Shown piece after piece: positions 11,203-21,785 of a stretch of DNA of 64,000 nucleotides (position 1 is the stretch's first letter; every line of letters starts with the position of its first letter). The DNA lies in the NCBI RefSeq assembly GCF_904849725.1, contig NC_058520.1:398921993-398985992 (forward strand). The letters run 5' to 3'. The notes below the pieces were generated by a model, which saw only the letters and a program-made list of their open reading frames with translations, was not told the DNA's origin and did not search any database. This stretch comes from Hordeum vulgare subsp. vulgare (lineage: Eukaryota > Streptophyta > Magnoliopsida > Poales > Poaceae). A program made the translations under genes and the position numbers.

Positions 11203-13009
11203 CGTTGGAATTATGCCCTAGAGGCAATAATACATATAGTTATTATTATAATTCCTGTATCAAGATAATCTTTTATTGTCCATGCTATAATTGTATTGAA
11301 TGAAGACTCATTTACATGTGTGGATACATAGACAAAACACCGTCCCTAGCAAGCCTCTAGTTGGCTAGCCAGTTGATCAAAGATAGTCAGTGTCTTCTGA
11401 TTATGAACAAGGTGTTGTTGCTTGATAACTGGATCATGTCATTAGGAGAATCACGTGATGGACTAGACCCAAACTAATAGACGTAGCATGTTGATCGTGT
11501 CATTTTGTTGCTACTGTTTTCTGTGTGTCAAGTATTTATTCCTATGACCATGAGATCATATAACTCACTGACACCAGAGGAATGCTTTGTGTGTATCAAA
11601 CTTTGCAACGTAACTGGGTGACTATAAAGATGCTCTATAGGTATCTCCGAAGGTGTTAGTTGAGTTAGTATGGATCAAGACTGGGATTTGTCACTCCGTG
11701 TGAACGGAGAGGTATCTCGGGGCCCACTCGGTAATACAACATCACACACAATCCTTGCAAGCAATGTAACTTAGTGTAAGTTGCGGGATCTTGTATTACG
11801 GAACGAGTAAAGAGACTTGCCGGTAAACGAGATTGAAATAGGTATACGGATACTGACGATCGAATCTCGGGTAAGTAACATACCGAAGGACAAAGGGAAT
11901 GACATACGGGATTATATGAATCCTTGGCACTGAGGTTCAAACGATAAGATCTTCATAGAATATGTAGGATCCAATATGGGCATCCAGGTCCCGCTATTGG
12001 ATATTGACCGAGGAGTCTCTCGGGTCATGTCTACATAGTTCTCAAACCCGCAGGGTCTGCACACTTAAGGTTCGACGTTGTTTTATGCGTATTTGAGTTA
12101 TATGGTTGGTTACCGAATGTTGTTCGGAGTCCCGGATGAGATCACGGACGTCACGAGGGTTTCCGGAATAGTCCGGAAACGAAGATTGATATATAGGATG
12201 ACCTCATTTGATTACCGGAAGGTTTTCGGAGTTACCGAGAATGACGAATGGGTTCCGGGAGTTCACCGGGGGGGGCAACCCACCCCGGGGAAGCCCATAG
12301 GCCTTGAGGGTGGCACACCAGCCCTTAGTGGGCTGGTGGGACAGCCCAAAAGGGATCTATGCGCCAAGAAGAGAAAATCAAGAGAAAAGAAAAAAAGGAG
12401 AAGGTGGGAAGGAAGGGGGACTCCCTCCCACCAAACCAAGTCCAACTCGGTTTGGGGGGGGGAGTCCTCCCCCCTTGGACTCGGCCGACCCCTTGGGGCT
12501 CCTTGAGCCCCAAGGAAAGGTCCCCTCCCTCCCACCTATATATACGGAGGTTTTAGGGCTGATTTGAGACGACTTTTCCACGGCAGCCCGACCACATACC
12601 TCCACGGTTTTTCCTCTAGATCGCGTTTCTGCGGAGCTCGGGCGGAGCCCTGCTGAGACAAGGTCATCACCAACCTCCGGAGCGCCGTCACGCTGCCGGA
12701 GAACTCTTCTACCTCTCCGTCTCTCTTGCTAGATCAAGAAGGCCGAGATCATCGTCGAGTTGTACGTGTGCTGAACGCGGAGGTGTCGTCCGTTCGGTAC
12801 TAGATCGTGGGACTGATCGCGGGATTGTTCGCGGGGCGGATCGAGGGACGTGAGGACGTTCCACTACATCAACCGCGTTCACTAACGCTTCTGTTGTACA
12901 ATCTACAAGGGTACGTATATCACTCATCCCCTCTCGTAGATGGACATCACCATGATAGGTCTTCGTGCGCGTAGGAAAATTTTTGTTTCCCATGCGACAT
13001 TCCCCAACA
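11203..13009 (+). mobile_element. 5' LTR of element 2
   Basis: 1807 bp from CGTTGGAATTATGCC to TTCCCCAACA. The first base is C where the 3' LTR has T, so the canonical 5' TG has been lost, probably by a mutation after insertion because the TSD is still exact. It contains a TATA-like sequence at 12537. Short open frames within it (for example 12078-12506) recur in all related LTRs and are not genes. Confidence 0.93.
12537..12544 (+). promoter_or_regulatory. LTR TATA box of element 2
   Basis: TATATATA within CCTATATATACGG, placed in the 3' half of the LTR. The same motif occurs at the same place in the other Angela-type LTRs (19636 region; reverse complement near 48909 and 56016). The position, about 470 bp from the LTR end, agrees with the R region starting downstream. 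Confidence 0.55.
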
Positions 13010-13010
13010 G

Positions 13011-13027
13011 TGGCATCATGAGCTAGG
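13011..13027 (+). other. Primer-binding site of element 2
   Basis: TGGCATCATGAGCTAGG starts two bases after the LTR end and resembles the initiator tRNA-Met complement used by BARE/Angela elements (TGGTATCATGAGC). The same site in reverse complement lies at 55533-55549 in element 3. Confidence 0.75.
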
Positions 13028-14263
13028 TGCATGCGTAGATGTCTTCTCGAGTAGAACACAAAAGTTTTTGTGGGCGGTGATGTGAGTTTTGCTGCCCTCC
13101 TTAGTCTTTTCTTGATTCCGCGGCATTGTTGGATTGAAGCGGCTTGGACCGACATTACTCGTACGTTTACGAGAGACTGGTTTCATCGTTACGAGTAACT
13201 CCGTTGCTCAAAGATGACTGGCAAGTGTCGGTTTCTCCAACTTTAGTTGAATCGGATTTGACCGAGGAGGTCCTTGGATGAGGTTAAATAGCAACTCATA
13301 TATCTCCGTTGTGGTGTTTGCGTAAGTAAGATGGGATCCTACTAGATACCCATGGTCACCACGTAAAACATGCAACAACAAAATTAGAGGACGTCTAACT
13401 TGTTTTTGCAGGGTATGCTTGTGATGTGATATGGCCAATGATGTGATGTGATATATTGGATGTATGAGATGATCATGTTGTAATAGAAATATCGACTTGC
13501 ACGTCGATGGTACGGCAACCGGCAGGAGCCATAGGGTTGTCTTTATACTAACGTGTGTGCTTGCAGATGCGTTTACTATTTTGCTAGGATGTAGCTTTAG
13601 TAGTAATAGCATGAGTAGCACGACAACCCCGATGGCAACACGTTGATGGAGATCATGGTGTGGCGCCGGTGACAAGAAGATCGTGCCGGTGCTTTGGTGA
13701 TGGAGATCAAGAAGCACGTGATGATGGCCATATCATGTCACTTATGAATTGCATGTGATGTTAATCCTTTTATGCACCTTATTTTGCTTAGAACGACGAT
13801 AGCATTATGAGGTGATCTCTCACTAAAATTTCAAGACGAAATTGTGTTCTCCCCGACTGTGCACCGTTGCTACAGTTCGTCGTTTCGAGACACCACGTGA
13901 TGATCGGGTGTGATAGACTCAACGTTCACATACAACGGGTGCAAAACAGTTGCGCACGCGGAACACTCGGGTTAAGCTTGACGAGCCTAGCATGTGCAGA
14001 CATGGCCTCAGAACACATGAGACCGAAAGGTCGATCATGAATCATATAGATGATATGATTAGCATAGGGATGCTTACCACTGAAACTATACTCAACTCAC
14101 GTGATGATCGGACTTGAGCTAGTGTAAGTGGATCATGAACCACTCAAATGACTAGAGAGATGTACTTTTTGAGTGGGAGTTTAGCGAATAATTTGATTAA
14201 GTTAAACTCTAATTATCTTGAACATAGTCTAAGTCCACTTTGAATATATTTGTGTTGTAGATC
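13028..14263 (+). other. Untranslated leader of element 2
   Basis: About 1.24 kb between primer-binding site and gag start, without a long plus-strand frame. Long leaders are usual in this group and carry RNA packaging and dimerisation signals, but I cannot point to one here. The matching leader in element 3 is 54295-55532. Confidence 0.6.
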
Positions 14264-17200
14264 ATGGCTCACGCGACAGTCATCCTGAATTTTAATACGT
14301 TCCTAGAGAAAGCTAAGTTGAAAGATGATGGAAGCAACTTTGTAGACTGGGCTCGTAATCTTAAGCTAATCTTACAAGCTGGGAAGAAGGATTATGTCCT
14401 TAATGCTGCGTTAGGAGATGAACCACCCGCTACGGCTGATCAGGATGTTAATAACGCTTGGTTAGCACGTAAGGAGGACTACTCAATAGTTCAGTGTGCA
14501 GTCTTGTATGGCTTAGAACCGGGACTTCAACGTCGCTTTGAGCGTCATGGAGCATTTGAGATGTTCCAGGAGTTGGAGTTTATCTTTCAGAAGAACGCCC
14601 GGATCGAGAGGTATGAGACCTCCGATAAATTCTATGCTTGCAAGATGGAGGAAAACTCATCTGTCAGTGAACATGTGCTCAAAATGTCTGGGTACTCAAA
14701 CCGTCTAGCTGAGCTGGGGATTGAACTCCCGCAAGAAGCTATCACTGACAGAATCCTTCAATCACTGCCACCAAGCTATAAAGGCTTTGTGTTGAACTAC
14801 AACATGCAAGGGATGAACAAGTCTCCCGGCGAGTTGTTTGCGATGCTGAAAGTCGCAGAGTCTGAACTCCGTAAAGAGCATCAAGTGTTGATGGTGAATA
14901 AGACCACTAGTTTCAAGAGAAACGGCAAAGGCAAGAAGGGAAATTCGAAGAAGAGCGGCAAGCCTGTTGCCAATCCGACGAAGAAACCCAAACTTGGACC
15001 TAAGCCGGAAACGGAGTGTTACTATTGCAAGGGTATGGGTCACTGGAAGCGCAATTGCCCCAAGTATCTGGCAGATAAGAAGGCGGGCAAAGAAAAATCA
15101 GGTATATTTGATATACATGTTATTGATGTGTACTTAACCGGCTCTCGTAGTAGTGCCTGGGTATTCGATACCGGTTCTGTTGCTCATATTTGCAACTCGA
15201 AACAGGAACTGCGGAATAGGCGAAGGCTGGCGAAAGATGAAGTGACGATGCGCGTAGGAAATGGTTCCAAGGTTGATGCAGTCGCCGTCGGCACAGTGTC
15301 ACTTCAGTTACCGTCAGGATTAGTGGTGAACTTAAATCATTGTTATTTAGTGCCTGCGTTAAGCATGAACATTATATCTGGATCTTGTTTATTGCGAGAC
15401 GGTTACTCTTTTAAGTCAGAGAATAATGGTTGTTCTATTTCTATGAGTAACATCTTTTATGGTCATGCACCGAATGTGAGAGGATTGTTCATATTGAATC
15501 TTGATAGCGATACGCATATACATAACATTGAGACCAAAAGAGTTAGAGTTAACAATGATAGCGCCATATTTTTGTGGCACTGTCGCTTAGGTCATATTGG
15601 TGTAAAGCGCATGAAGAAACTCCATGCTGATGGACTTTTGGAGTCACTTGACTTTGATTCACTTGACACGTGCGAACCATGCCTCATGGGCAAGATGACT
15701 AAGACTCCGTTCTCCGGAACAATGGAGCGTGCAAGTGACTTGTTGGAAATCATACATACCGATGCGTGTGGTCCGATGAGCGTGGAGGCACGCGGCGGAT
15801 ATCGTTATTTTCTCACCTTCACTGACGATTTAAGTAGATATGGTTATGTCTACTTGATGAAACACAAGTCTGAAACATTTGAAAAGTTCAAGCAATTTCA
15901 GAGTGAAGTGGAAAATCATCGTAACAAGAAGATCAAGTTCCTACGGTCTGATCGTGGGGGTGAATATCTGAGTTTCGAGTTTGGTACTCACTTAAGACAG
16001 TGTGGAATTGTTTCACAGTTAACACCGCCTAGAACACCACAGCGTAATGGTGTGTCCGAACGTCGTAATCGTACTCTATTAGAGATGGTGCGATCTATGA
16101 TGTCTCTTACTGATTTGCCGTTATCATTTTGGGGCTATGCATTAGAAACAGCTGCATTCACTTTAAATAGGGCACCATCAAAATCCGTTGAGACGACACC
16201 ATACGAACTGTGGTATGGCAAAAGGCCAAAGTTGTCGTTTCTTAAAGTTTGGGGATGTGATGCCTATGTCAAAAAGCTTCAGCCTGAAAAGCTGGAACCC
16301 AAAGCGGAAAAGTGCGTCTTCATAGGTTACCCAAAAGAGACAGTTGGGTACACCTTCTATCTCAAATCCGAGGGCAAAGTGTTTGTTGCTAAAAATGGAG
16401 CTTTTCTCGAGAAGGAGTTTCTCTCGAGAGAATTGAGTGGGAGGAAGATAGAACTTGACGAGGTTGTCGAACCTCTCATCCCTCTGGATGGTGGCGCAGG
16501 GCAAGGGGAAACCTCTGTCATTGCGACGCCGGTTGAGGAGGAAGTTAATGATGATGATCATGAAACTCCAGTTCAAGTTTCTGTCGAACCATGCAGGTCG
16601 ACAAGACCACGTGCTGCTCCAGAGTGGTACGGTAATCCCGTCTTATCAATCATGTTGTTAGACAACAATGAACCTGTGAATTATGAAGAAGCAATGGTGG
16701 GCCCAGATTCCAACAAATGGCTGGAAGCCATGAAGTCCGAGATAGGATCCATGTATGAGAACAAAGTGTGGACTTTGGAGGTACTGCCTGAGGGCCGCAA
16801 GGCCATTCAGAACAAATGGATCTTTAAGAGGAAGACGGACGCTGACGGTAATGTGACCGTTTATAAAGCTCGACTTGTGGCAAAGGGTTTTTCACAAGTT
16901 CAAGGAGTTGACTACGATGAGACTTTCTCACCCGTAGCGATGCTTAAGTCCGTCAGAATCATGTTAGCAATAGCTGCATTTTTTGATTATGAAATCTGGC
17001 AGATGGATGTCAAAACGGCGTTCCTTAACGGTTTCCTTAAGGAAGAGTTGTATATGATACAACCCGAAGGTTTTGTCGATCCTAAGAATGCTAACAAGGT
17101 GTGCAAGCTCCAGCGATCCATTTATGGACTGGTGCAAGCATCTCGGAGTTGGAACAAACGCTTTGATGAGGTGATCAAAGCATTTGGGTTTATACAAGTG

Positions 17201-17857
17201 GTTGGAGAATCTTGTATTTACAGGAAAGTGAGTGGGAGCTCTGTGGCGTTTCTAATATTATATGTGGATGACATATTACTGATTGGAAACAACGCAGAGT
17301 TTTTAGAGAGCATAAAGGATTACTTGAATAAAAGTTTCTCTATGAAGGACCTAGGAGAAGCTGCTTACATTCTAGGCATTAAGATCTATAGGGATAGATC
17401 AAAACGCCTGATAGGACTTTCACAAAGCACATACCTTGATAAAGTTTTGAAGAGGTTCAAAATGGAACAGTCGAAGAAAGGGTTCTTGCCAGTTCTACAA
17501 GGTACGAGATTGAGTAAGACTCAGTGCCCAGCAACTGATGAAGATAGAGAGCATATGCGCTCCGTCCCCTATGCTTCAGCCATAGGTTCTATCGTGTATG
17601 CGATGCTGTGCACTAGACCGGATGTTAGCCTCGCCATAAGTATGGCAGGTAGATTCCAGAGTAATCCAGGAGTGGATCACTGGACAGCGGTCAAGAATAT
17701 CCTGAAGTACCTGAAAAGGACTAAGGAGATGTTTCTCGTGTATGGAGGTGACGAAGAGCTCGCCGTAAAAGGTTACTCGATGCAAGCTTTGACACAGATC
17801 CGGACGACTCTAAGTCGCAAACCGGATACGTATTTATTCTTAATGGGGGTGCAGTAA
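14264..17857 (+). CDS. Copia gag-pol polyprotein of element 2 (RNase H out of frame)
   Basis: The 1197-codon frame encodes gag and pol for reverse transcription and integration of the element RNA. Visible parts: gag 1-275 with CCHC knuckle CYYCKGMGHWKRNC (C252, C255, H260, C265); protease FDTGS (DTG at 302-304); integrase zinc finger H439, H444, C470, C473 and catalytic D500, D563, E599 with the usual 35-residue last spacing; the GYP domain linking to RT; RT with QMDVKTAFLNG (D914) and YVDD (1000-1003). The start codon is the first ATG after the leader, and the same start is used in element 3. At about base 17779 one base is missing relative to the conserved reading, so the last 27 or so residues are foreign and the frame ends at 17857. 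Apart from this all key residues are present. Confidence 0.93.
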   Translation: MAHATVILNFNTFLEKAKLKDDGSNFVDWARNLKLILQAGKKDYVLNAALGDEPPATADQDVNNAWLARKEDYSIVQCAVLYGLEPGLQRRFERHGAFEMFQELEFIFQKNARIERYETSDKFYACKMEENSSVSEHVLKMSGYSNRLAELGIELPQEAITDRILQSLPPSYKGFVLNYNMQGMNKSPGELFAMLKVAESELRKEHQVLMVNKTTSFKRNGKGKKGNSKKSGKPVANPTKKPKLGPKPETECYYCKGMGHWKRNCPKYLADKKAGKEKSGIFDIHVIDVYLTGSRSSAWVFDTGSVAHICNSKQELRNRRRLAKDEVTMRVGNGSKVDAVAVGTVSLQLPSGLVVNLNHCYLVPALSMNIISGSCLLRDGYSFKSENNGCSISMSNIFYGHAPNVRGLFILNLDSDTHIHNIETKRVRVNNDSAIFLWHCRLGHIGVKRMKKLHADGLLESLDFDSLDTCEPCLMGKMTKTPFSGTMERASDLLEIIHTDACGPMSVEARGGYRYFLTFTDDLSRYGYVYLMKHKSETFEKFKQFQSEVENHRNKKIKFLRSDRGGEYLSFEFGTHLRQCGIVSQLTPPRTPQRNGVSERRNRTLLEMVRSMMSLTDLPLSFWGYALETAAFTLNRAPSKSVETTPYELWYGKRPKLSFLKVWGCDAYVKKLQPEKLEPKAEKCVFIGYPKETVGYTFYLKSEGKVFVAKNGAFLEKEFLSRELSGRKIELDEVVEPLIPLDGGAGQGETSVIATPVEEEVNDDDHETPVQVSVEPCRSTRPRAAPEWYGNPVLSIMLLDNNEPVNYEEAMVGPDSNKWLEAMKSEIGSMYENKVWTLEVLPEGRKAIQNKWIFKRKTDADGNVTVYKARLVAKGFSQVQGVDYDETFSPVAMLKSVRIMLAIAAFFDYEIWQMDVKTAFLNGFLKEELYMIQPEGFVDPKNANKVCKLQRSIYGLVQASRSWNKRFDEVIKAFGFIQVVGESCIYRKVSGSSVAFLILYVDDILLIGNNAEFLESIKDYLNKSFSMKDLGEAAYILGIKIYRDRSKRLIGLSQSTYLDKVLKRFKMEQSKKGFLPVLQGTRLSKTQCPATDEDREHMRSVPYASAIGSIVYAMLCTRPDVSLAISMAGRFQSNPGVDHWTAVKNILKYLKRTKEMFLVYGGDEELAVKGYSMQALTQIRTTLSRKPDTYLFLMGVQ

Positions 17858-18237
17858 GCTGGTGCAGTTCCAAGCAAAGCGTCGTAGAAGATTCTACATG
17901 TGAAGCGGAGTACATGGCTGCCTCGGAGGCGGCTAAGGAGGGTGTCTGGATGAAGCAATTCATGACGGATCTTGGAGTGGTGCCAAGCGCACTGAATCCA
18001 ATAACCTTGTTCTGTGACAACACTGGTGTCATTGCCTTAGCAAAGGAACCACGGTTTCACAAGAAGACCAGACACATCAAACGACGCTTCAACCTCATCC
18101 GCGACTACGTCGAGGGAGAGGACGTGAATATATGCAAAGTGCACACGGGTCTGAATGACCCGCTGACTAAACCTCTTCCCCGGCCAAAGCATGATCAACA
18201 CCAGAACTGTATGGGTGTTAGATTTATTACAATGTAA
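17780..18237 (+). pseudogene. RNase H domain of element 2, separated by a frameshift
   Basis: In the next frame the sequence from about 17780 encodes the copia RNase H: the SKQSVVEDSTCEAEYMAASE block, VWMKQFMTDLGV, the FCDNTGVIALAKEP block and HIKRRFNLIRDYV, ending ITM-TAA at 18235-18237. An ATG at 17914 opens 107 codons but is internal to the domain. The break sits right at the first conserved acidic position of RNase H. Two codons present in element 3 (before the DPLTKPLPR stretch) are absent here. Confidence 0.88.
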
Positions 18238-18280
18238 TTCACATGGTGATGTGAGGGCTAGATTATTGACTCTAGTGCAA

Positions 18281-18289
18281 GTGGGAGAC
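18281..18289 (+). other. Polypurine tract of element 2
   Basis: GTGGGAGAC directly before the 3' LTR start TGTTGG at 18290. It is the plus-strand primer site, and is identical in elements 1 (99-107) and 3 (reverse complement at 50264-50272). Confidence 0.75.
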
Positions 18290-20107
18290 TGTTGGAATTA
18301 TGCCCTAGAGGCAATAATACATATAGTTATTATTATAATTCCTATATCAAGATAATCATTTATTGTCCATGCTATAATTGTATTGAATGAAGACTCATTT
18401 ACATGTGTGGATACATAGACAAAACACCGTCCCTAGCAAGCCTCTAGTTGGCTAGCCAGTTGATCAAAGATAGTCAGTGTCTTCTGATTATGAACAAGGT
18501 GTTGTTGCTTGATAACTGGATCACGTCATTAGGAGAATCACGTGATGGACTAGACCCAAACTAATAGACGTAGCATGTTGATCGTGTCATTTTGTTGTTA
18601 CTGTTTTCTGCGTGTCAAGTATTTATTCCTATGACCATGAGATCATATAACTCACTGACACCGGAGGAATGCTTTGTGTGTATCAAACGTCGCAACGTAA
18701 CTGGGTGACTATAAAGATGCTCTACAGGTATCTCCGAAGGTGTTAGTTGAGTTAGTATGGATCAAGACTGGGATTTGTCACTCCGTGTGAACGGAGAGGT
18801 ATCTCGGGGCCCACTCGGTAATACAACATCACACACAAGCCTTGCAAGCAATGTAACTTAGTGTAAGTTGCGGGATCTTGTATTACAGAACGAGTAAAGA
18901 GACTTGCCGGTAAACGAGATTGAAATAGGTATACGGATACTGACGATCGAATCTCGGGTAAGTAACATACCGAAGGACAAAGGGAATGACATACGGGATT
19001 ATATGAATCCTTGGCACTGAGGTTCAAACGATAAGATCTTCGTAGAATATGTAGGATCCAATATGGGCATCCATGTCCCGCTATTGGATATTGATCGAAG
19101 AGTCTCTCGGGTCATGTCTACATAGTTCTCGAACCCGCGGGGTCTGCACACTTAAGGTTCGACGTTGTTTTATGCGTATTTGAGTTATATGGTTGGTTAC
19201 CGAATGTTGTTCGGAGTCCCGGATGAGATCACGGACGTCACGAGGGTTTCCGGAATAGTCCGGAGACGAAGATTGATATATAGGATGACCTCATTTGATT
19301 ACCGGAAGGTTTTCGGAGTTACCGGGAATGTACCGGGAATGACGAATGGGTTCCGGGAGTTCACCGGGGGGGCAACCCACCCCGGGGAAGCCCATAGGCC
19401 TTGAGGGTGGCACACCAGCCCTTAGTGGGCTGGTGGGACAGCCCAAAAGGGCTCTATGCGCCAAGAAGAGAAAATCAAGAGAAAAGAAAAAAAAAGGAGG
19501 AGGTGGGAAGGAAGGGGGACTCCCTCCCACCAAACCAAGTCCAACTCGGTTTAGGGGGGAGTCCTCCCCCCTTGGACTCGACCGACCCCCTTGGGGCTCC
19601 TTGAGCCCCAAGGCAAGGTCCCCTCCCTCCCACCTATATATATGGAGGTTTTAGGGCTGATTTGAGACGACTTTTCCACGGCAGCCCGACCACATACCTC
19701 CACGGTTTTTCCTCTAGATCGCGTTTCTGCGGAGCTCGGGCGGAGCCCTGCTGAGACAAGGTCATCACCAACCTCCGGAGCGCCGTCACGCTGCCGGAGA
19801 ACTCTTCTACCTCTCCGTCTCTCTTGCTGGATCAAGAAGGCCGAGATCATCGTCGAGCTGTACGTGTGCTGAAAGCGGAGGTGTCGTCCGTTCGGTACTA
19901 GATCGTGGGACTGATCGCGGGATTGTTCGCGGGGCGGATCGAGGGACGTGAGGACGTTCCACTACATCAACCGCGTTCACTAACGCTTCTGCTGTACGAT
20001 CTACAAGGGTACGTAGATCACTCATCCCCTCTCGTAGATGGACATCATCATGATAGGTCTTCGTGCGTGTAGGAAAATTTTTGTTTCCCATGCGACGTTC
20101 CCCAACA
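18290..20107 (+). mobile_element. 3' LTR of element 2
   Basis: 1818 bp from TGTTGGAATTATGCC to TTCCCCAACA, followed by TSD TTTCC. It aligns with the 5' LTR along its length. It includes an 11-bp longer stretch near 19330 (a repeated ACCGGGAATG) and other small indels. Confidence 0.93.
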
Positions 20108-20112
20108 TTTCC

Positions 20113-21130
20113 CACATACATGCAACCACTGGCCTCGCTTGCTGTCAGGTTATTTCCTTACAACAAGACTCGGCATATACATATGTGTTTATTTGTAGAA
20201 CAAAAACATCAATCTGCGTGTGCATGCATGCGCATATGAGCACATTCCTAATAGCCATCATTTCATGTCGAAACCACCGATGATGTAGAGCTAATGACGG
20301 TAGTTAGTTGGCTATGACGTTGACCGGTTGCGCCTGCTGGTTTCATATATGTACATAGCTGATATCCTGCTAGCTGTGAGCTATGCATTGATATGCATGT
20401 TTTGCATGTAGTTGAGATTCCAGTGTGGGTGCCACAAACCCCGCTCAAACCCTCGGGTGGACGGATCAATAAAACAAGAGTGACTGAGACGAGTAGTATG
20501 GACGGACGAAGCTTAATGCATGCAATGATTCAAAAAAGAGCTGAGTACTGCGGAGCTAGTTTAATGAAATGATCTGACGGATACAACAGGAGCGACCGAG
20601 ACAGGTAGTATGGACCAACGAAACTTAATGAAATGAGTTTGGTATGTACGTAGCTGAAATCCTAGTTGTGAGCTAAGCGCTGATATGTGTCTTGCATGTA
20701 GTTGAGATCTCAGTGGGTGCCACAAACCCCACTCGAAACATCGGGTGAACAACCCAATAAAAAAAAGAGTGACCGACACACGGGCAGTATATAGACCAAC
20801 AATGCTTAATGCAATGATTCAAAAAAGAGTAGAGAACCATAGAGCTTAATGATATGATTCGGCCAATAAAACAAGAGCGAAGGAATCGGGCAGTATGGAT
20901 TGAAGTAGTCTCATGAAACAAGAGCGACCGAGATGGGTAGTATAGACTGACGAAGCTTAATGCAATGATTCAAAAAAAGAGCCAAACATGATTCGGCTGA
21001 TAAAAAAAGAGTGATCGAGACGGGCGGTATAGGCCGACGAAGCTTATGCAATGATTAAAAAAGAATCGAGCAACATGGAGCTTAATGAAATGATGTGGAT
21101 AAAACAAGAGTGATCGAGACGGACAGTGTC
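20113..21130. repeat. Complex degenerate tandem repeat region
   Basis: No gene. Two interleaved repeat types are visible. One, about 120 bp, contains GCATGTAGTTGAGAT...GGGTGCCACAAACCCC and occurs at about 20335-20460 and 20640-20755. The other contains ATAAAACAAGAGYGACCGAGA, then GTAGTATGGAC, then GAAGCTTAATGCAATGATTC and AAAAAAGAG. It recurs at least six times between about 20466 and 21125 with many changes. The array is satellite-like but irregular. No transposon termini were found around it. Confidence 0.6.
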
Positions 21131-21165
21131 AAAAGGGAGCCACGTGGTCAGCAATGCTCCCTTTT
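21131..21165. repeat. Short perfect hairpin
   Basis: AAAAGGGAGC at 21131 and GCTCCCTTTT at 21156 are perfect 10-bp inverted arms around a 15-base loop, at the end of the tandem repeat region. I see no transposon boundary or other role for it. Confidence 0.5.
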
Positions 21166-21785
21166 ATGATGAAAGAAAGTGTCGCTATGAAACGTATATG
21201 ACCATCATAAGCATATCAGGTCAGCTTATGTTAGGTAGAGAAGCTTCATAAAGACAGTCATATCTTCCACAAAGGGTGCAATGAAGAACGCAACTTACTG
21301 CTTCTAGACGAGGCAGCAATTTAACGTGGTCTTGTCATTCCTCAAGTTGCGAGGTGAGACTAAACACAAGTCCAAGATCATAAGTTCGCCGGGTTCTTTC
21401 TATCGGGAACTCGCCAAATATATGACCTATTACATTCCAATTATGACAATGAATATAGGAAAATGTTTGCCGAGTTGCCGTTAGTCAAAACCCGGCAAAT
21501 GAAGGTCACCGTCACGGCTCCTGTCAGACGTGGCCCACATGTTGTTCGTCGAGTTGTTTCTGTCGGGAACTCGGAGAAATGTTTTGTTCATCGAGTTATT
21601 TTTGTTTGCCGAGTCATTTTTTGTTGGAACCTGGCAAACGACACTACTCTACCGAGTTACCAATTACCGTCGAGTTTAATTTCGGATCAAACTTGACAGA
21701 CAAAAATTCGTCGAGTGCCCGACAGAATGCACTCGGTGAAGAATTGAAGCTCGGGACAAAATGTGATTCTTAGTAGTAATGTGTC
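21166..21785. mobile_element. CACTA-like subterminal remnant
   Basis: The stretch 21380-21760 is filled with variants of GCCGAGT/ACTCGGC (for example TTTGCCGAGTCA, CCGAGTTGCCG, AACTCGGAG, GCACTCGG), the subterminal repeat style of grass CACTA elements. It stops at TTCTTAGTAGTAATG (about 21767-21781), which could be a decayed CACTA end (a good end would read CTAGTAGTG). No transposase and no clear partner end. Similarity of its left part to 11046-11197 suggests the same element on both sides of copia element 2. Confidence 0.45.

Larger units (their letters stand above)
11203..20107 (+). mobile_element. Complete Angela/BARE-type Ty1-copia retrotransposon (element 2)
   Basis: An 8905-bp element with two LTRs (11203-13009 and 18290-20107), a primer-binding site, a gag-pol frame and a polypurine tract, flanked by perfect 5-bp TSDs TTTCC (11198-11202 and 20108-20112). 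Domain order gag, protease, integrase, RT, RNase H is that of Ty1/copia. Hand comparison of the LTRs shows around twenty differences over the stretches I read, so divergence is of the order of 1.5-2.5 percent. With the commonly used grass rate of 1.3e-8 per site per year that implies insertion within roughly the last million years. It is not autonomous as read: one frameshift removes RNase H from the main frame. Confidence 0.95.

Noticed and set aside
12078..13155. Open frames in the 5' LTR of element 2 (also at 19165-20121, 48429-49391, 55405-56884)
   Set aside because: They recur because the LTR itself recurs four times. They are non-coding LTR sequence.
13208..13717. 169-codon minus-strand frame in the leader of element 2
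   Set aside because: Antisense to the retroelement leader, without motifs. The matching stretch of element 3 is broken into shorter frames.
20335..21130. CRISPR-like array
   Set aside because: The units are degenerate and irregular, without unique spacers of constant length. The genome is clearly plant nuclear.
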